DNA from: UBA288 sp964461885
GTDB taxonomy: Archaea; Halobacteriota; Methanomicrobia; Methanomicrobiales; Methanospirillaceae
Assembly: GCA_964461885.1 (NCBI GenBank)
Contig: CAYWVY010000033.1
Span: forward strand, 1 to 22,886
DNA: 22,886 bases
Direction: 5' to 3'
Position 1 is the first letter of the stretch, and each line of letters begins with the position of its first letter. The notes below the pieces were generated by a model. It saw nothing but the letters and a program-made list of their open reading frames with translations. It was not told the DNA's origin and did not search any database. Below, in pieces: positions 14,540 to 20,932 of this stretch. The translations under genes and the position numbers were made by a program.

Positions 14540-14810
14540 GGGTCAGGTGCCCCCGGGCCGGGCCGGTGCGGCACACGCCTCGCCCGAAGGGCGCTTCCCG
14601 CTCCGCCCGGGGGATTGGCCCCTTGTGGGGCTGGACGGCGCCCGTCCTCCGGGGGGCCCCGGTGTCTTCCGAGGGGGCGGATCTTCCACCCGGGACGAGC
14701 CCTGCCGCAGGTCGTGATCCCCGGGGCCGGGCTGCCCGCGCCTCCGCCGTCCGGGTTCGAGTCGGGCGGGGAGGGTGGCCGTGCTCATCAGCCATCATTT
14801 CAACGGGAGG

Positions 14811-14819
14811 ACCATATAG
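14811..14819 (-). promoter_or_regulatory. TATA box, probable antiporter promoter
   Basis: 'tctatatgg' on the minus strand is a good archaeal TATA element; transcription would start near 14785-14790, far upstream of the antiporter ATG at 14539. Confidence 0.45.
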
Positions 14820-14827
14820 AGGCTTCC

Positions 14828-14858
14828 CCCCCGCCCCGGCCCCGGCGCCGGGCGGGGG
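14828..14858. terminator. GC-rich inverted repeat, possible terminator of the guaA-traB operon
   Basis: 'cccccgccc' (14828-14836) and 'gggcggggg' (14850-14858) are perfect inverted copies around a 13-base loop. It lies about 118 bases after the traB stop and directly upstream of the antiporter's TATA box, so it could separate the two units. There is no T-tract on the minus-strand downstream side, so termination is uncertain; it may instead be chance in GC-rich DNA. Confidence 0.3.
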
Positions 14859-14975
14859 TTGGACGAATCCCGTCGCCCTGCGACACCGCGATCAGAGAAA
14901 AGGACGGTGCGGAGCGCGGACGCGCGGGCCTCCTCTTCGCCATCGCCCGGCGAGAGCGCCGGCGCCGCGCGGGGT

Positions 14976-16178
14976 TCAGCCTGCGCCGACGATGAGGTGC
15001 CAGATGTTCTCCGCGCCCTGCCCGAGCAGGACCGACGGGTCGACCCCGAGGGCCGGGAAGAGGAGCATGAAGTAGGCGACCGTGCCGAGGGTCGAGCCGA
15101 CGTTCGCGAGGGCCGCGACGAAGACGACCCTGAAGAGCGGGTTCTCGCGCATCTCGGCGAAGGAGTCGGCCTCGAGGAGGCGTTTCACGTCACCCTTCCG
15201 GGGCTTGCGGATCTTCGCCTCGACGATCGCGGAGAACCAGCCTGCCGCCAGCAGCGGGTGGATGGCCGTGAGCCAGGAGACGGCGAAGCCGGCCAGGGCC
15301 GAGAGCGGATGGCCCCCCGCGAGCAGGGTGAAGACCGCGGTCAGCACCCCGTGGAGGAGGACCCAGTAGAGGAGGGCCCAGAGGAGCACGCCCGCGCCCA
15401 CGCCCGAGAACGCGATCAGGGCGAGGATCCCGATGAAGACCGCCCCGACCGCGAGCTCGATCGCCTTGAGCCAGGGGAACGGCTTCGCGATCTCCGTCAG
15501 CTCCCCGAGCGGCGGCAGGCTCGCCGGGTCGGCCATGTACCGCCGGATCCCGGCGATGTGGCCGGCTCCGACCACGGCCAGCACCCGCTCGTACGCGTGC
15601 GAGAGCCCGATGAGCTGGTGCGCGAGGTACGCGTCGCGCTCGTCGATGAGGGCCCGCGCACCGTTCGGGGAGAACGTCCGGAACTCCTCGAGGGCCGCGT
15701 CGATCACATCCTGCTGCTTGAGGGACTCGATGTCGAGCTCCTCGCCCCCGGTCCCGAAGTGGAGGACCGAGGCCAGGAGGGCCCAGGCCATCCGGAGCTT
15801 CTCGCGGATGGTCATCAGCCCCAGGAAGCGCTGGAGCGTGATCCGGATATCGCGGTCGATCAGGCCGACCCGGATCCCCCGCTCCTCGGCCGCCTCGTAC
15901 GCGACCTTCATCTCGGCCCCGGGCTCGACCCCGACATCCATCCCGATCTTCTTCTGGACGTATGCAAGGCCCCACTGGAGCAGGAACTGGGAGAGGTTCC
16001 CGTTCTTCAGGATGTCTGCGATCTCGGGCTCCTCGGCGCCGTACTTCAGGACGTGGTACCGCCCCGGGTCGAGCTCGATCGCGACGATGTCCGGGACGAA
16101 CTCGTCGATCTCGCGCCGGACCTCGTCCACGGACTCGGCCGAGACATGGGCCGTGCCGACCAGCCGGACCTCGCTCAC
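14976..16178 (-). CDS. TraB/PrgY-family membrane protein
   Basis: The 400-residue product has the TraB (PrgY/Tiki-like) domain: 'LVGTAHVS' (GTAH at 8-11), 'VAIELDPGRY' with Glu35, 'DRDI' at 108-111 and 'VVGAGHIAGI' (GAGH at 204-207). These conserved residues match the putative metalloprotease-like core of TraB, EreA and Tiki proteins. The C-terminal half has about four membrane segments (239-259, 262-285, 293-313, 351-375), the standard architecture in methanogens. PrgY lowers pheromone activity in Enterococcus; the archaeal role is unknown. The start codon overlaps the stop of the YkgJ-like gene by four bases (ATGA, 16175-16178), so translation is coupled. Confidence 0.92.
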   Translation of the reverse strand: MSEVRLVGTAHVSAESVDEVRREIDEFVPDIVAIELDPGRYHVLKYGAEEPEIADILKNGNLSQFLLQWGLAYVQKKIGMDVGVEPGAEMKVAYEAAEERGIRVGLIDRDIRITLQRFLGLMTIREKLRMAWALLASVLHFGTGGEELDIESLKQQDVIDAALEEFRTFSPNGARALIDERDAYLAHQLIGLSHAYERVLAVVGAGHIAGIRRYMADPASLPPLGELTEIAKPFPWLKAIELAVGAVFIGILALIAFSGVGAGVLLWALLYWVLLHGVLTAVFTLLAGGHPLSALAGFAVSWLTAIHPLLAAGWFSAIVEAKIRKPRKGDVKRLLEADSFAEMRENPLFRVVFVAALANVGSTLGTVAYFMLLFPALGVDPSVLLGQGAENIWHLIVGAG

Positions 16179-16711
16179 GCCCGCGTCACCCCCTCGGCGT
16201 CGACCACGACGGTGCCGTGGGCGGGGAGATCGGAAGCGGCCAGCATGTCGCGGATCCCCGCGGCCTCTGCCTCATCGGCCTCGCGCCGAGCGAGGAGGTC
16301 GGTTGCGAGGGCCCGGGCATCCTCGCCGGAGATCGGGGCGCCGAGCCCCGGGCACTCGCCGACGACGAGCCTCTCGTTGTCGAGCATGAACGGGTAGGTC
16401 CGGCAGATCCAGGGGCGCGCCTCGTAGACCGTGCACCGGGCGCCGTCGTGGAAGCGGCAGGCGCCCTCCTCGTCGCGGACGAGAGCCCAGCCCAGCCGGC
16501 AGGGGCGGCCGCGGACCTCGACCTCGCCGGGGAACGGGACGACCGCGTCGGCGAAGGGAAGATCCGCGGCCTCGGCGACCCGCCGCCCCTCGGCCCGGCC
16601 GACCATCACGAGCGAGCCGTCTTCGCCCACACCGCGGCAGCAGTCGCCGCAGCCCGTGCAGGCGAAGCCGATCGTTTCGATCTCGCGCGCCAGCGCGTCG
16701 AGCTCTGTCAT
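16175..16711 (-). CDS. YkgJ-like zinc/iron-chelating Cys-cluster protein
   Basis: The 178-residue product begins with 'CTGCGDCCRG' (Cys18, 21, 24, 25), then has Cys71, 85, 93 ('CRFHDGARCTVYEARPWICRTYP'), 103 and 120. This cysteine pattern, including the 'C.vYe.RP..CR.yPf' box, defines the YkgJ/UPF0153 family, which binds iron or zinc through its conserved cysteines; the biochemical role is not established. The gene sits between guaA and traB, 10 bases after guaA and with an ATGA overlap onto traB. Confidence 0.9.
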   Translation of the reverse strand: MTELDALAREIETIGFACTGCGDCCRGVGEDGSLVMVGRAEGRRVAEAADLPFADAVVPFPGEVEVRGRPCRLGWALVRDEEGACRFHDGARCTVYEARPWICRTYPFMLDNERLVVGECPGLGAPISGEDARALATDLLARREADEAEAAGIRDMLAASDLPAHGTVVVDAEGVTRA

Positions 16712-16721
16712 GGGCGCCGCG

Positions 16722-17282
16722 TCAGGCCTCGCCGCGGCAGACCGCGTCGAAGTTCTCGTACACGCGCCGCCCCTCGAAGGTATGGCTGACCTCGGGGTGC
16801 CACTGGACCCCGAAGACGGGCCGGTCGCGATGGGCGATCGCCTCTGCCGGGCAGATGGACGAGGTCGCGAGGAGCTCGAAGCCGTCGGGGAGGGCCGCGA
16901 CCTCGTCCTGGTGCGAGGCCCAGACCGCGACCCGGCCGGGGTAGCCCGCGAGGATCCGGTCGTGCTCGCGGATCTCGACCTCGACCGCGCCGTACCCCCC
17001 GAGTTTTCCCGGGGCGACCGTGCCGCCGAACCGGGTGGCGATGACGTGGAGTCCGAGGCAGATCCCGAGAACGGGGAGGTCCAGGTCCAGGTACTCGGGG
17101 CACCGGCCCGTCCGCTCGATCGAGGGGCCCCCCCCGAGGACGACCCCCCGGCACCCCGTGGCGACCTCGTCCGGCAGGGTCGTGTTCGGGACCATCCGCG
17201 CCTCGATCCCGAGGTCCCGGAGCATCCGGAGGATCAGGTGGTTGAACTGCCCGAAGTTGTTGACCACGTAGATGGGTCGCAT
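16722..17282 (-). CDS. guaAA: GMP synthase subunit A (glutamine amidotransferase)
   Basis: The 186-residue protein is a stand-alone class I glutamine amidotransferase, releasing ammonia from glutamine for the separate PP-loop subunit that turns XMP into GMP. Archaea use this two-subunit form. The catalytic Cys75 is in 'GICLGLH', His162 and Glu164 in 'QWHPE', and the oxyanion loop is 'LGGGPSIERTG' (49-59). The family usually reads GICLGHQ; here the His is one place further on, an unusual but probably tolerated variant. The length matches the family. A near-perfect TATA box 22 bases upstream suggests a leaderless mRNA. It heads the operon with the YkgJ-like and TraB genes. The partner subunit B is not in this window. 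Confidence 0.93.
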   Translation of the reverse strand: MRPIYVVNNFGQFNHLILRMLRDLGIEARMVPNTTLPDEVATGCRGVVLGGGPSIERTGRCPEYLDLDLPVLGICLGLHVIATRFGGTVAPGKLGGYGAVEVEIREHDRILAGYPGRVAVWASHQDEVAALPDGFELLATSSICPAEAIAHRDRPVFGVQWHPEVSHTFEGRRVYENFDAVCRGEA

Positions 17283-17298
17283 TCTGGATCAGGTTCGC

Positions 17299-17308
17299 CT
17301 TATAAATA
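17299..17308 (-). promoter_or_regulatory. TATA box of the guaA operon
   Basis: Minus strand 'tatttataag' is a consensus archaeal TATA element centred about 22 bases before the guaA ATG (17282). Transcription should start at or within a few bases of the start codon. Confidence 0.7.
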
Positions 17309-17317
17309 GATAGGTCT

Positions 17318-18328
17318 TTAGCTGTAGCCCCTCGCGGTTGCCAGCACGGCCTCCCGGATCGCGTCGGGGTGGTGCCCGAGGAGCGCGGCGAGCGCGAGCG
17401 CGCCGCCCGCGCCTGTTCCCTCCTTGACCTCGCCCAGGCAGTACCGGGCGAGGCCGGCGTGGCCGAGCTCGCCGAAGCCCGGGTCGACATAGAGGGGGTC
17501 GGCCCCCACCAGGGCCGCGAGCTCGGCGAAGTTCGCGGAGGCGTCGTCGCGCACGTACACGGTCGTGACGATCCGCGGAACCGGCCTCCCGAGCTCGTGG
17601 AGGACGGCTGCGACCGCGAGCTGCTGCGTCCCGCCCGCGAGGAGGAGCGTGCCCGTATACGTCTCCGCGATTCCCACGGTCACCGCGAGCATGGGGTCGC
17701 CGGCCTCGCGGAGGACCTCGATCGGCGAGAGCGGGCCGAGTGGCGCGAGCCGCGCGAGCACGTCACGGACGACGGCCTCCTTCAGCCCGGTCGGGTTCGC
17801 CGCGAACGCCGACGAGGTCCGGGCCGGGTGCCCGAGCGCGCGGAGCACGCAGAGCGCGGTCGTGGTGCCGCCGGGGACGCACTCGCCGAGGACGAGGAGG
17901 TCCGCGAGCGAAGAGAGGAGGCGGCCGATAGTCCACCCCGCCTTGACGAGCCGTTCCGCGTCGGGCACGGCCGGGCCATCCCGGGGGTCCCGCCCGGGCG
18001 CGCCGTAGACGTCCAGGCAGGGCACGGTCGGGGCTTCGGCCAGGCCCGCGTTGATGAAGAGCGGGGCTAGATCCGCGAACGCGGTCACCGCGCGCGTGAC
18101 CGCGGCCGGTGTGGGGCAGCCCGTCGCCGTGTTCGGCGTGGCGTCCGCGCTCGTTATGGCGCCGGTGGTCACGAGCTCGGCGTCGAGGGCCGGGACCAGG
18201 AGCGAGCTCTCTGGTGACGGGCCCGCCCCCGAGACCCCCGGGACGGTCGAGAGGAGGGTGTTCCCGAGGACTACGGCAAAGAGCGGGCGCTCGAACCGGA
18301 TCGAGGGCGTCTCCGAGAGGAACGGCAT
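17318..18328 (-). CDS. Archaeal CobT-like protein (nicotinate mononucleotide : base phosphoribosyltransferase-related)
   Basis: The 336-residue product resembles the archaeal CobT-like (UPF0284) group: Gly-rich segments 'LGECVPGGTTTALCVLRALG' (about 147-166), 'LLLAGGTQQLAVAAVL' and 'EVKEGTGAGGALALAALL' correspond to phosphoribosyl/base-binding loops of the CobT fold. It probably activates the cobamide lower-ligand base as its riboside phosphate. This is family-based inference; the archaeal reaction is less well established than in bacteria. The ATG at 18328 is chosen, with a TATA-like 'gtttaac' 27 bases upstream, rather than upstream starts that would overlap cobZ. It is divergent from cobZ-cobS, which complete the same pathway, supporting the assignment. 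Confidence 0.85.
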   Translation of the reverse strand: MPFLSETPSIRFERPLFAVVLGNTLLSTVPGVSGAGPSPESSLLVPALDAELVTTGAITSADATPNTATGCPTPAAVTRAVTAFADLAPLFINAGLAEAPTVPCLDVYGAPGRDPRDGPAVPDAERLVKAGWTIGRLLSSLADLLVLGECVPGGTTTALCVLRALGHPARTSSAFAANPTGLKEAVVRDVLARLAPLGPLSPIEVLREAGDPMLAVTVGIAETYTGTLLLAGGTQQLAVAAVLHELGRPVPRIVTTVYVRDDASANFAELAALVGADPLYVDPGFGELGHAGLARYCLGEVKEGTGAGGALALAALLGHHPDAIREAVLATARGYS

Positions 18329-18370
18329 GGGATCTGGTTTTTTTCCTGCCGCGTTAAACGATCCGGTACC
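18329..18370. promoter_or_regulatory. Compact divergent promoter of the cobamide genes
   Basis: Only 42 bases separate the two start codons. A T-run (18338-18344) lies about 30 bases before the cobZ ATG, and minus-strand 'gtttaac' (about 18352-18358) lies about 27 bases before the cobT-like ATG. Both transcripts would be leaderless or nearly so, and the two promoters interlock, so they are likely to be regulated together or to exclude each other. Confidence 0.5.
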
Positions 18371-18811
18371 ATGTTCGAGGTCGAGGAGCGGCTGGCCGCC
18401 AGGGGGATCACGCGTGAGGCGCTTGTCGAGGCCGGGATGGCCCTGTACGTCCCGCACGGGATGGGGGAGGAGGCGGCCCGCGGAAGGCTCGACGCCCTCC
18501 TCGAACGGCACCTCCGCGACCCGAACGTCGCGGCCCTTTTGATCGGCGCGGTCCTGCTCGAGGAGGAACTCGTCGAACGGCGGCGGAAGTCCGAGCTCGC
18601 CTCGGACCCGGTCTTCCTGGTCGCAGACGAGATCATCGGGATGGCGATCGCCGAGGTGATAGCGGGGACGTACGCCCGCTTCGAGTTCACGCGCTACGAC
18701 AAGGCCAAGCCCGGCATCCTCGGCACGCTCGGGCCGTTCCTGGACGACGCGGCCGCTGGGCTGATCGCGGGCTGCACCTCGCGCCTCTACTCCGAGCAGG
18801 TCCAGGGATGA
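18371..18811 (+). CDS. cobZ: Alpha-ribazole-5'-phosphate phosphatase CobZ (PgpA-related)
   Basis: The 146-residue protein matches the archaeal PgpA-like family, whose Methanosarcina mazei member (CobZ) dephosphorylates alpha-ribazole phosphate in the last steps of cobamide assembly. Visible conserved parts are 'ALYVPHGMGEEAARGRLDALLERHLRDPNVAALLIGAVLLEEE' and the C-terminal 'FEFTRYDKAKPGILGTLGPFLDDAAAGLIAG'. It overlaps cobS by four bases (ATGA, 18808-18811), which strongly supports the cobamide role over phosphatidylglycerophosphatase. Confidence 0.9.
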   Translation: MFEVEERLAARGITREALVEAGMALYVPHGMGEEAARGRLDALLERHLRDPNVAALLIGAVLLEEELVERRRKSELASDPVFLVADEIIGMAIAEVIAGTYARFEFTRYDKAKPGILGTLGPFLDDAAAGLIAGCTSRLYSEQVQG

Positions 18812-19524
18812 TCGAGTCGGTCCGCGCGCTCCTCCAGTTCTGCACGGTCCTGCCCCTCGGCCGTCCCGCCGAGTTCGACGCGTTCGCGCGCCGGTCCTAC
18901 CTCTACCCCCTCTCGGGCTACGTCACGGGCGGCCTCGCCGGGCTCGCGGCCGCCGTCGTCCCTAACCCGTCCATCGGCGCGGCCGTCGGCCTCGGGGCAG
19001 TCCTGCTCGTGACCGGCGCACACCACCTCGACGGCCTCCTCGACCTCGGCGACGGGCTGATGGCCCACGGCGGGCGCGAGGTCCGCGTTCGCGCTCTTCT
19101 CGACCGGCAGGTCGGCGCGGGCGGCCTCGCCCTGGGCATGGTCGTCCTCCTCCTGGCCTGGTCCGGCCTCGCCGCGGCTCCGTCCCTTCTCTGGGCCCTG
19201 GTCGCAGCCGAAGTCCTCGGCCGGTTCGGCATGGCCCTCCTGACCGTGGTTGGCCGGCCCTTCCGCGAGGGGATCCAGAGCTACCTGCACGAGCACGCAC
19301 GCTCCTGGTTCGTTCTGCCCGCGGCCCTCCTCTGCCTCCCCCTTGCGCTCCTGCCCCTGCCGGCCCCGGCCCTTCTCGGGGCCGCGGCCGTCGCCGTTGC
19401 CGTCCCGCTCGTTGTGCTCGCTTTGGGCCGCCGCCTCTTCGGCGGGGTCAACGGCGACCTTGTGGGCGCGTCCCACGAGGTCTGCCGCGCAGCCGTCCTC
19501 TGCGCGGTCGCCCTGCTCGCCTGA
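18808..19524 (+). CDS. cobS: Adenosylcobinamide-GDP ribazoletransferase CobS (cobalamin synthase)
   Basis: The 238-residue integral membrane enzyme joins adenosylcobinamide-GDP to alpha-ribazole or its phosphate. The CobS signature is clear: 'GAHHLDGLLDLGDGLMAHGGR' spans residues 70-90 with the acidic residues Asp75, 79 and 82 for metal binding, after the N-terminal 'LLQFCTVLPLG'. About six or seven hydrophobic segments follow, and the C-terminal 'GGVNGDLVGASHEVCRAAVLCAVALL' is the second conserved block. Length is normal. It is translationally coupled to cobZ. The nucleotidyltransferase CobY, needed just before, is not in this window. Confidence 0.95.
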   Translation: MIESVRALLQFCTVLPLGRPAEFDAFARRSYLYPLSGYVTGGLAGLAAAVVPNPSIGAAVGLGAVLLVTGAHHLDGLLDLGDGLMAHGGREVRVRALLDRQVGAGGLALGMVVLLLAWSGLAAAPSLLWALVAAEVLGRFGMALLTVVGRPFREGIQSYLHEHARSWFVLPAALLCLPLALLPLPAPALLGAAAVAVAVPLVVLALGRRLFGGVNGDLVGASHEVCRAAVLCAVALLA

Positions 19525-19575
19525 AGTTCGAGCCGATGCGAATCGTTTTGTAGGCCGGGGGCTCACCTGAAGACA

Positions 19576-20469
19576 ATGCAGCGGATGGAAACGAGCGTGC
19601 ATGGGCGCGGCGGGGTCATCACCCAGGAGGACCCCGACCGGATCACGGTCCGGACCCGCCTTCCGGCCGGCGTCCTGAGCCTGGCCCAGCTCCGCGGGCT
19701 CGGCGAGATCGCCGAGAAGTACGGCGCGGACCACCTCCACCTGACCACGCGACAGACGATCGAGATCCCGCACCTCGACCCCGCGCGGCTCGAGGAGATC
19801 GCGCGCGACCTCGAGGCGAACGGCACGCCCGTGGGGGCCGAGAAGAACGAGGTCGTCAACATCGTGGCCTGCCCGGGCACGGACCGGTGCAAGCTCGCGA
19901 ATGTCGAGACCATTGACCTTGCGCGCGAGCTCGACGCGCGGTTCTTCGGCAGGGAGATGCCCGTCAGGGTCCGGATCTCGATCGCCGGCTGCCCCAACGG
20001 CTGCAACAACGCTCTCCTCAACGAGATCGGGATCATCGGCCGGACCAGGCCCGTCCGCACCCCCGGACTCTGCACGGGGTGCGGCACCTGCGTCTCCTAC
20101 TGCCGCGAGAAGGCGGTCACGATCAAGAACGGGATCTGCCTCCTCGACGAGGACCTGTGCGGCCTCTGCGGCATGTGCATCAAGTCGTGTCCGTACCACC
20201 TCATCCGCACTGAGGACCGTCACTACCTCATCCTCGTCGGCGGCATGAGCGGTCGCCACCCGAAGGTCGGTCGGGAGCTGATACGGGTCGACACGCCGGA
20301 GAAGGTGGTCGAGGTCGTCGACCGGGTGGTCTACTGGATCTACCGGACCGCCCGCGAGGGCCGGCTTCTTGGCGACCAGCTCGACGCGATGGGCTTCGAT
20401 GCGCTCAAAGAACGGGTTGAAAAGGAGTTCTGCGCCGGAGCAGCCGAACCCGCTCAGGAACGACCGTAG
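19576..20469 (+). CDS. Small dissimilatory-sulfite-reductase-like protein with two ferredoxin clusters
   Basis: The 297-residue product has a sulfite/nitrite reductase half-domain with the siroheme-[4Fe-4S] motif CX5C...CX3C (Cys99, 105, 139, 143; 'CPGTDRC' and 'CPNGCNN'), followed by an inserted 2x[4Fe-4S] ferredoxin (Cys166, 169, 172, 176 and 195, 198, 201, 205). 'TTRQTIEIPHL' (57-67) is the substrate/siroheme-side helix. This is the layout of methanogen group I Dsr-like proteins, homologues of the C-terminal half of F420-dependent sulfite reductase; their physiological reaction is not settled. Electron flow from ferredoxin is likely. A TATA-like 'cgttttgta' (19544-19552) lies about 27 bases upstream, suggesting a leaderless start at 19576; Met4 is an alternative. 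It stands alone after cobS with a 51-base gap. Confidence 0.92.
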   Translation: MQRMETSVHGRGGVITQEDPDRITVRTRLPAGVLSLAQLRGLGEIAEKYGADHLHLTTRQTIEIPHLDPARLEEIARDLEANGTPVGAEKNEVVNIVACPGTDRCKLANVETIDLARELDARFFGREMPVRVRISIAGCPNGCNNALLNEIGIIGRTRPVRTPGLCTGCGTCVSYCREKAVTIKNGICLLDEDLCGLCGMCIKSCPYHLIRTEDRHYLILVGGMSGRHPKVGRELIRVDTPEKVVEVVDRVVYWIYRTAREGRLLGDQLDAMGFDALKERVEKEFCAGAAEPAQERP

Positions 20470-20759
20470 CGCGGGGCGTACCCCTCGCCCTCGTCGTCGT
20501 CGCACTCGACCGCGCTGCCGTCGCGCACGTAGGTGTTGAACATCATCATGGCCTGCATCAGGTTCTCGTCGGGGGCCGTGCCGCGCCGGATCTCGTCGGC
20601 CGCGCGTCCCTGTGGGTTCGGGATCAGGCGCCGGCCGACCCGGACTCCGGTGCAGTGGCGGCAGTACCCGCAGAAGCGGTGGACCGACCGTTCAGTTCCG
20701 GCGCAGTCGACGGAGGCCTTATCGGCTCCCGATTCCTTATTCATCGCGAGCGTCTTCAT
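20454..20759 (-). CDS. Small hypothetical protein with CxxCxxC motif
   Basis: The 101-residue product has 'FCGYCRHCTG' (Cys30, 33, 36), plus Cys19 and Cys86, a conserved-looking helix 'DENLMQAMMMFNTYVRDGS' (64-82) and an acidic tail. The three closely spaced cysteines plus Cys19 could bind Zn or an Fe-S cluster. I do not recognise the family. A minus-strand 'agtattatcc' (about 20785-20794) lies about 30 bases upstream of ATG 20759, fitting a leaderless mRNA; the Met at residue 6 is another start. It is convergent with the Dsr-like gene and overlaps its last 16 bases. Confidence 0.65.
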   Translation of the reverse strand: MKTLAMNKESGADKASVDCAGTERSVHRFCGYCRHCTGVRVGRRLIPNPQGRAADEIRRGTAPDENLMQAMMMFNTYVRDGSAVECDDDEGEGYAPRYGRS

Positions 20760-20849
20760 GGTTCAAGTGTATGGCGCCGCCGATGGATAATACTCTGTCG
20801 TCCGCTCGGAAATTCCGGGCAGAATTGCAAATCGGGCGCATTGGACAGA

Positions 20850-20859
20850 TTTTATATAG
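20850..20859 (+). promoter_or_regulatory. TATA box of the EF-1alpha gene
   Basis: 'ttttatatag' is a near-perfect archaeal TATA element, with an A-containing factor-B-like stretch ('ggacaga') just before it. Transcription should start near 20880-20885, leaving a leader of about 50 bases that ends in 'gactggagc', a Shine-Dalgarno-like stretch. This is among the strongest promoters visible here, as expected for EF-1alpha. Confidence 0.75.
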
Positions 20860-20932
20860 ATGCGTCTCGAATATGTAATACTCGCGTGACACCGGGCAGG
20901 ATGCTGTACCGTTCACGACTGGAGCAACTATA

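Larger units (their letters stand above)
14540..14975. other. Intergenic region: long leader or promoter of the antiporter, GC hairpin
   Basis: These 436 bases hold no convincing gene. A minus-strand TATA box ('tctatatgg', 14811-14819) is the only good promoter signal for the antiporter, which would give it an untranslated leader of about 240-250 bases. A GC hairpin lies next to it at 14828-14858. Short minus-strand frames inside the leader (for example from ATG 14798 or 14788) encode Pro/Arg/Gly-rich low-complexity sequence and are not credible proteins. I do not recognise a known riboswitch. Confidence 0.45.

Noticed and set aside
14530..14798. Small peptides in the antiporter leader
   Set aside because: Low-complexity Pro/Arg sequence, no Shine-Dalgarno, and no codon bias separate from base composition.
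12257..14995. Plus-strand open frame of 912 codons
   Set aside because: It is antisense to the antiporter gene; its Glu/Asp/Arg/Gly-rich composition is the usual shadow of a high-GC gene and has no domain.
14859..16397. Plus-strand open frame of 512 codons
   Set aside because: Antisense shadow of the TraB and YkgJ-like genes.
18787..20505. Minus-strand open frame of 572 codons
   Set aside because: Antisense shadow of cobS and the Dsr-like gene, both of which have clear motifs.
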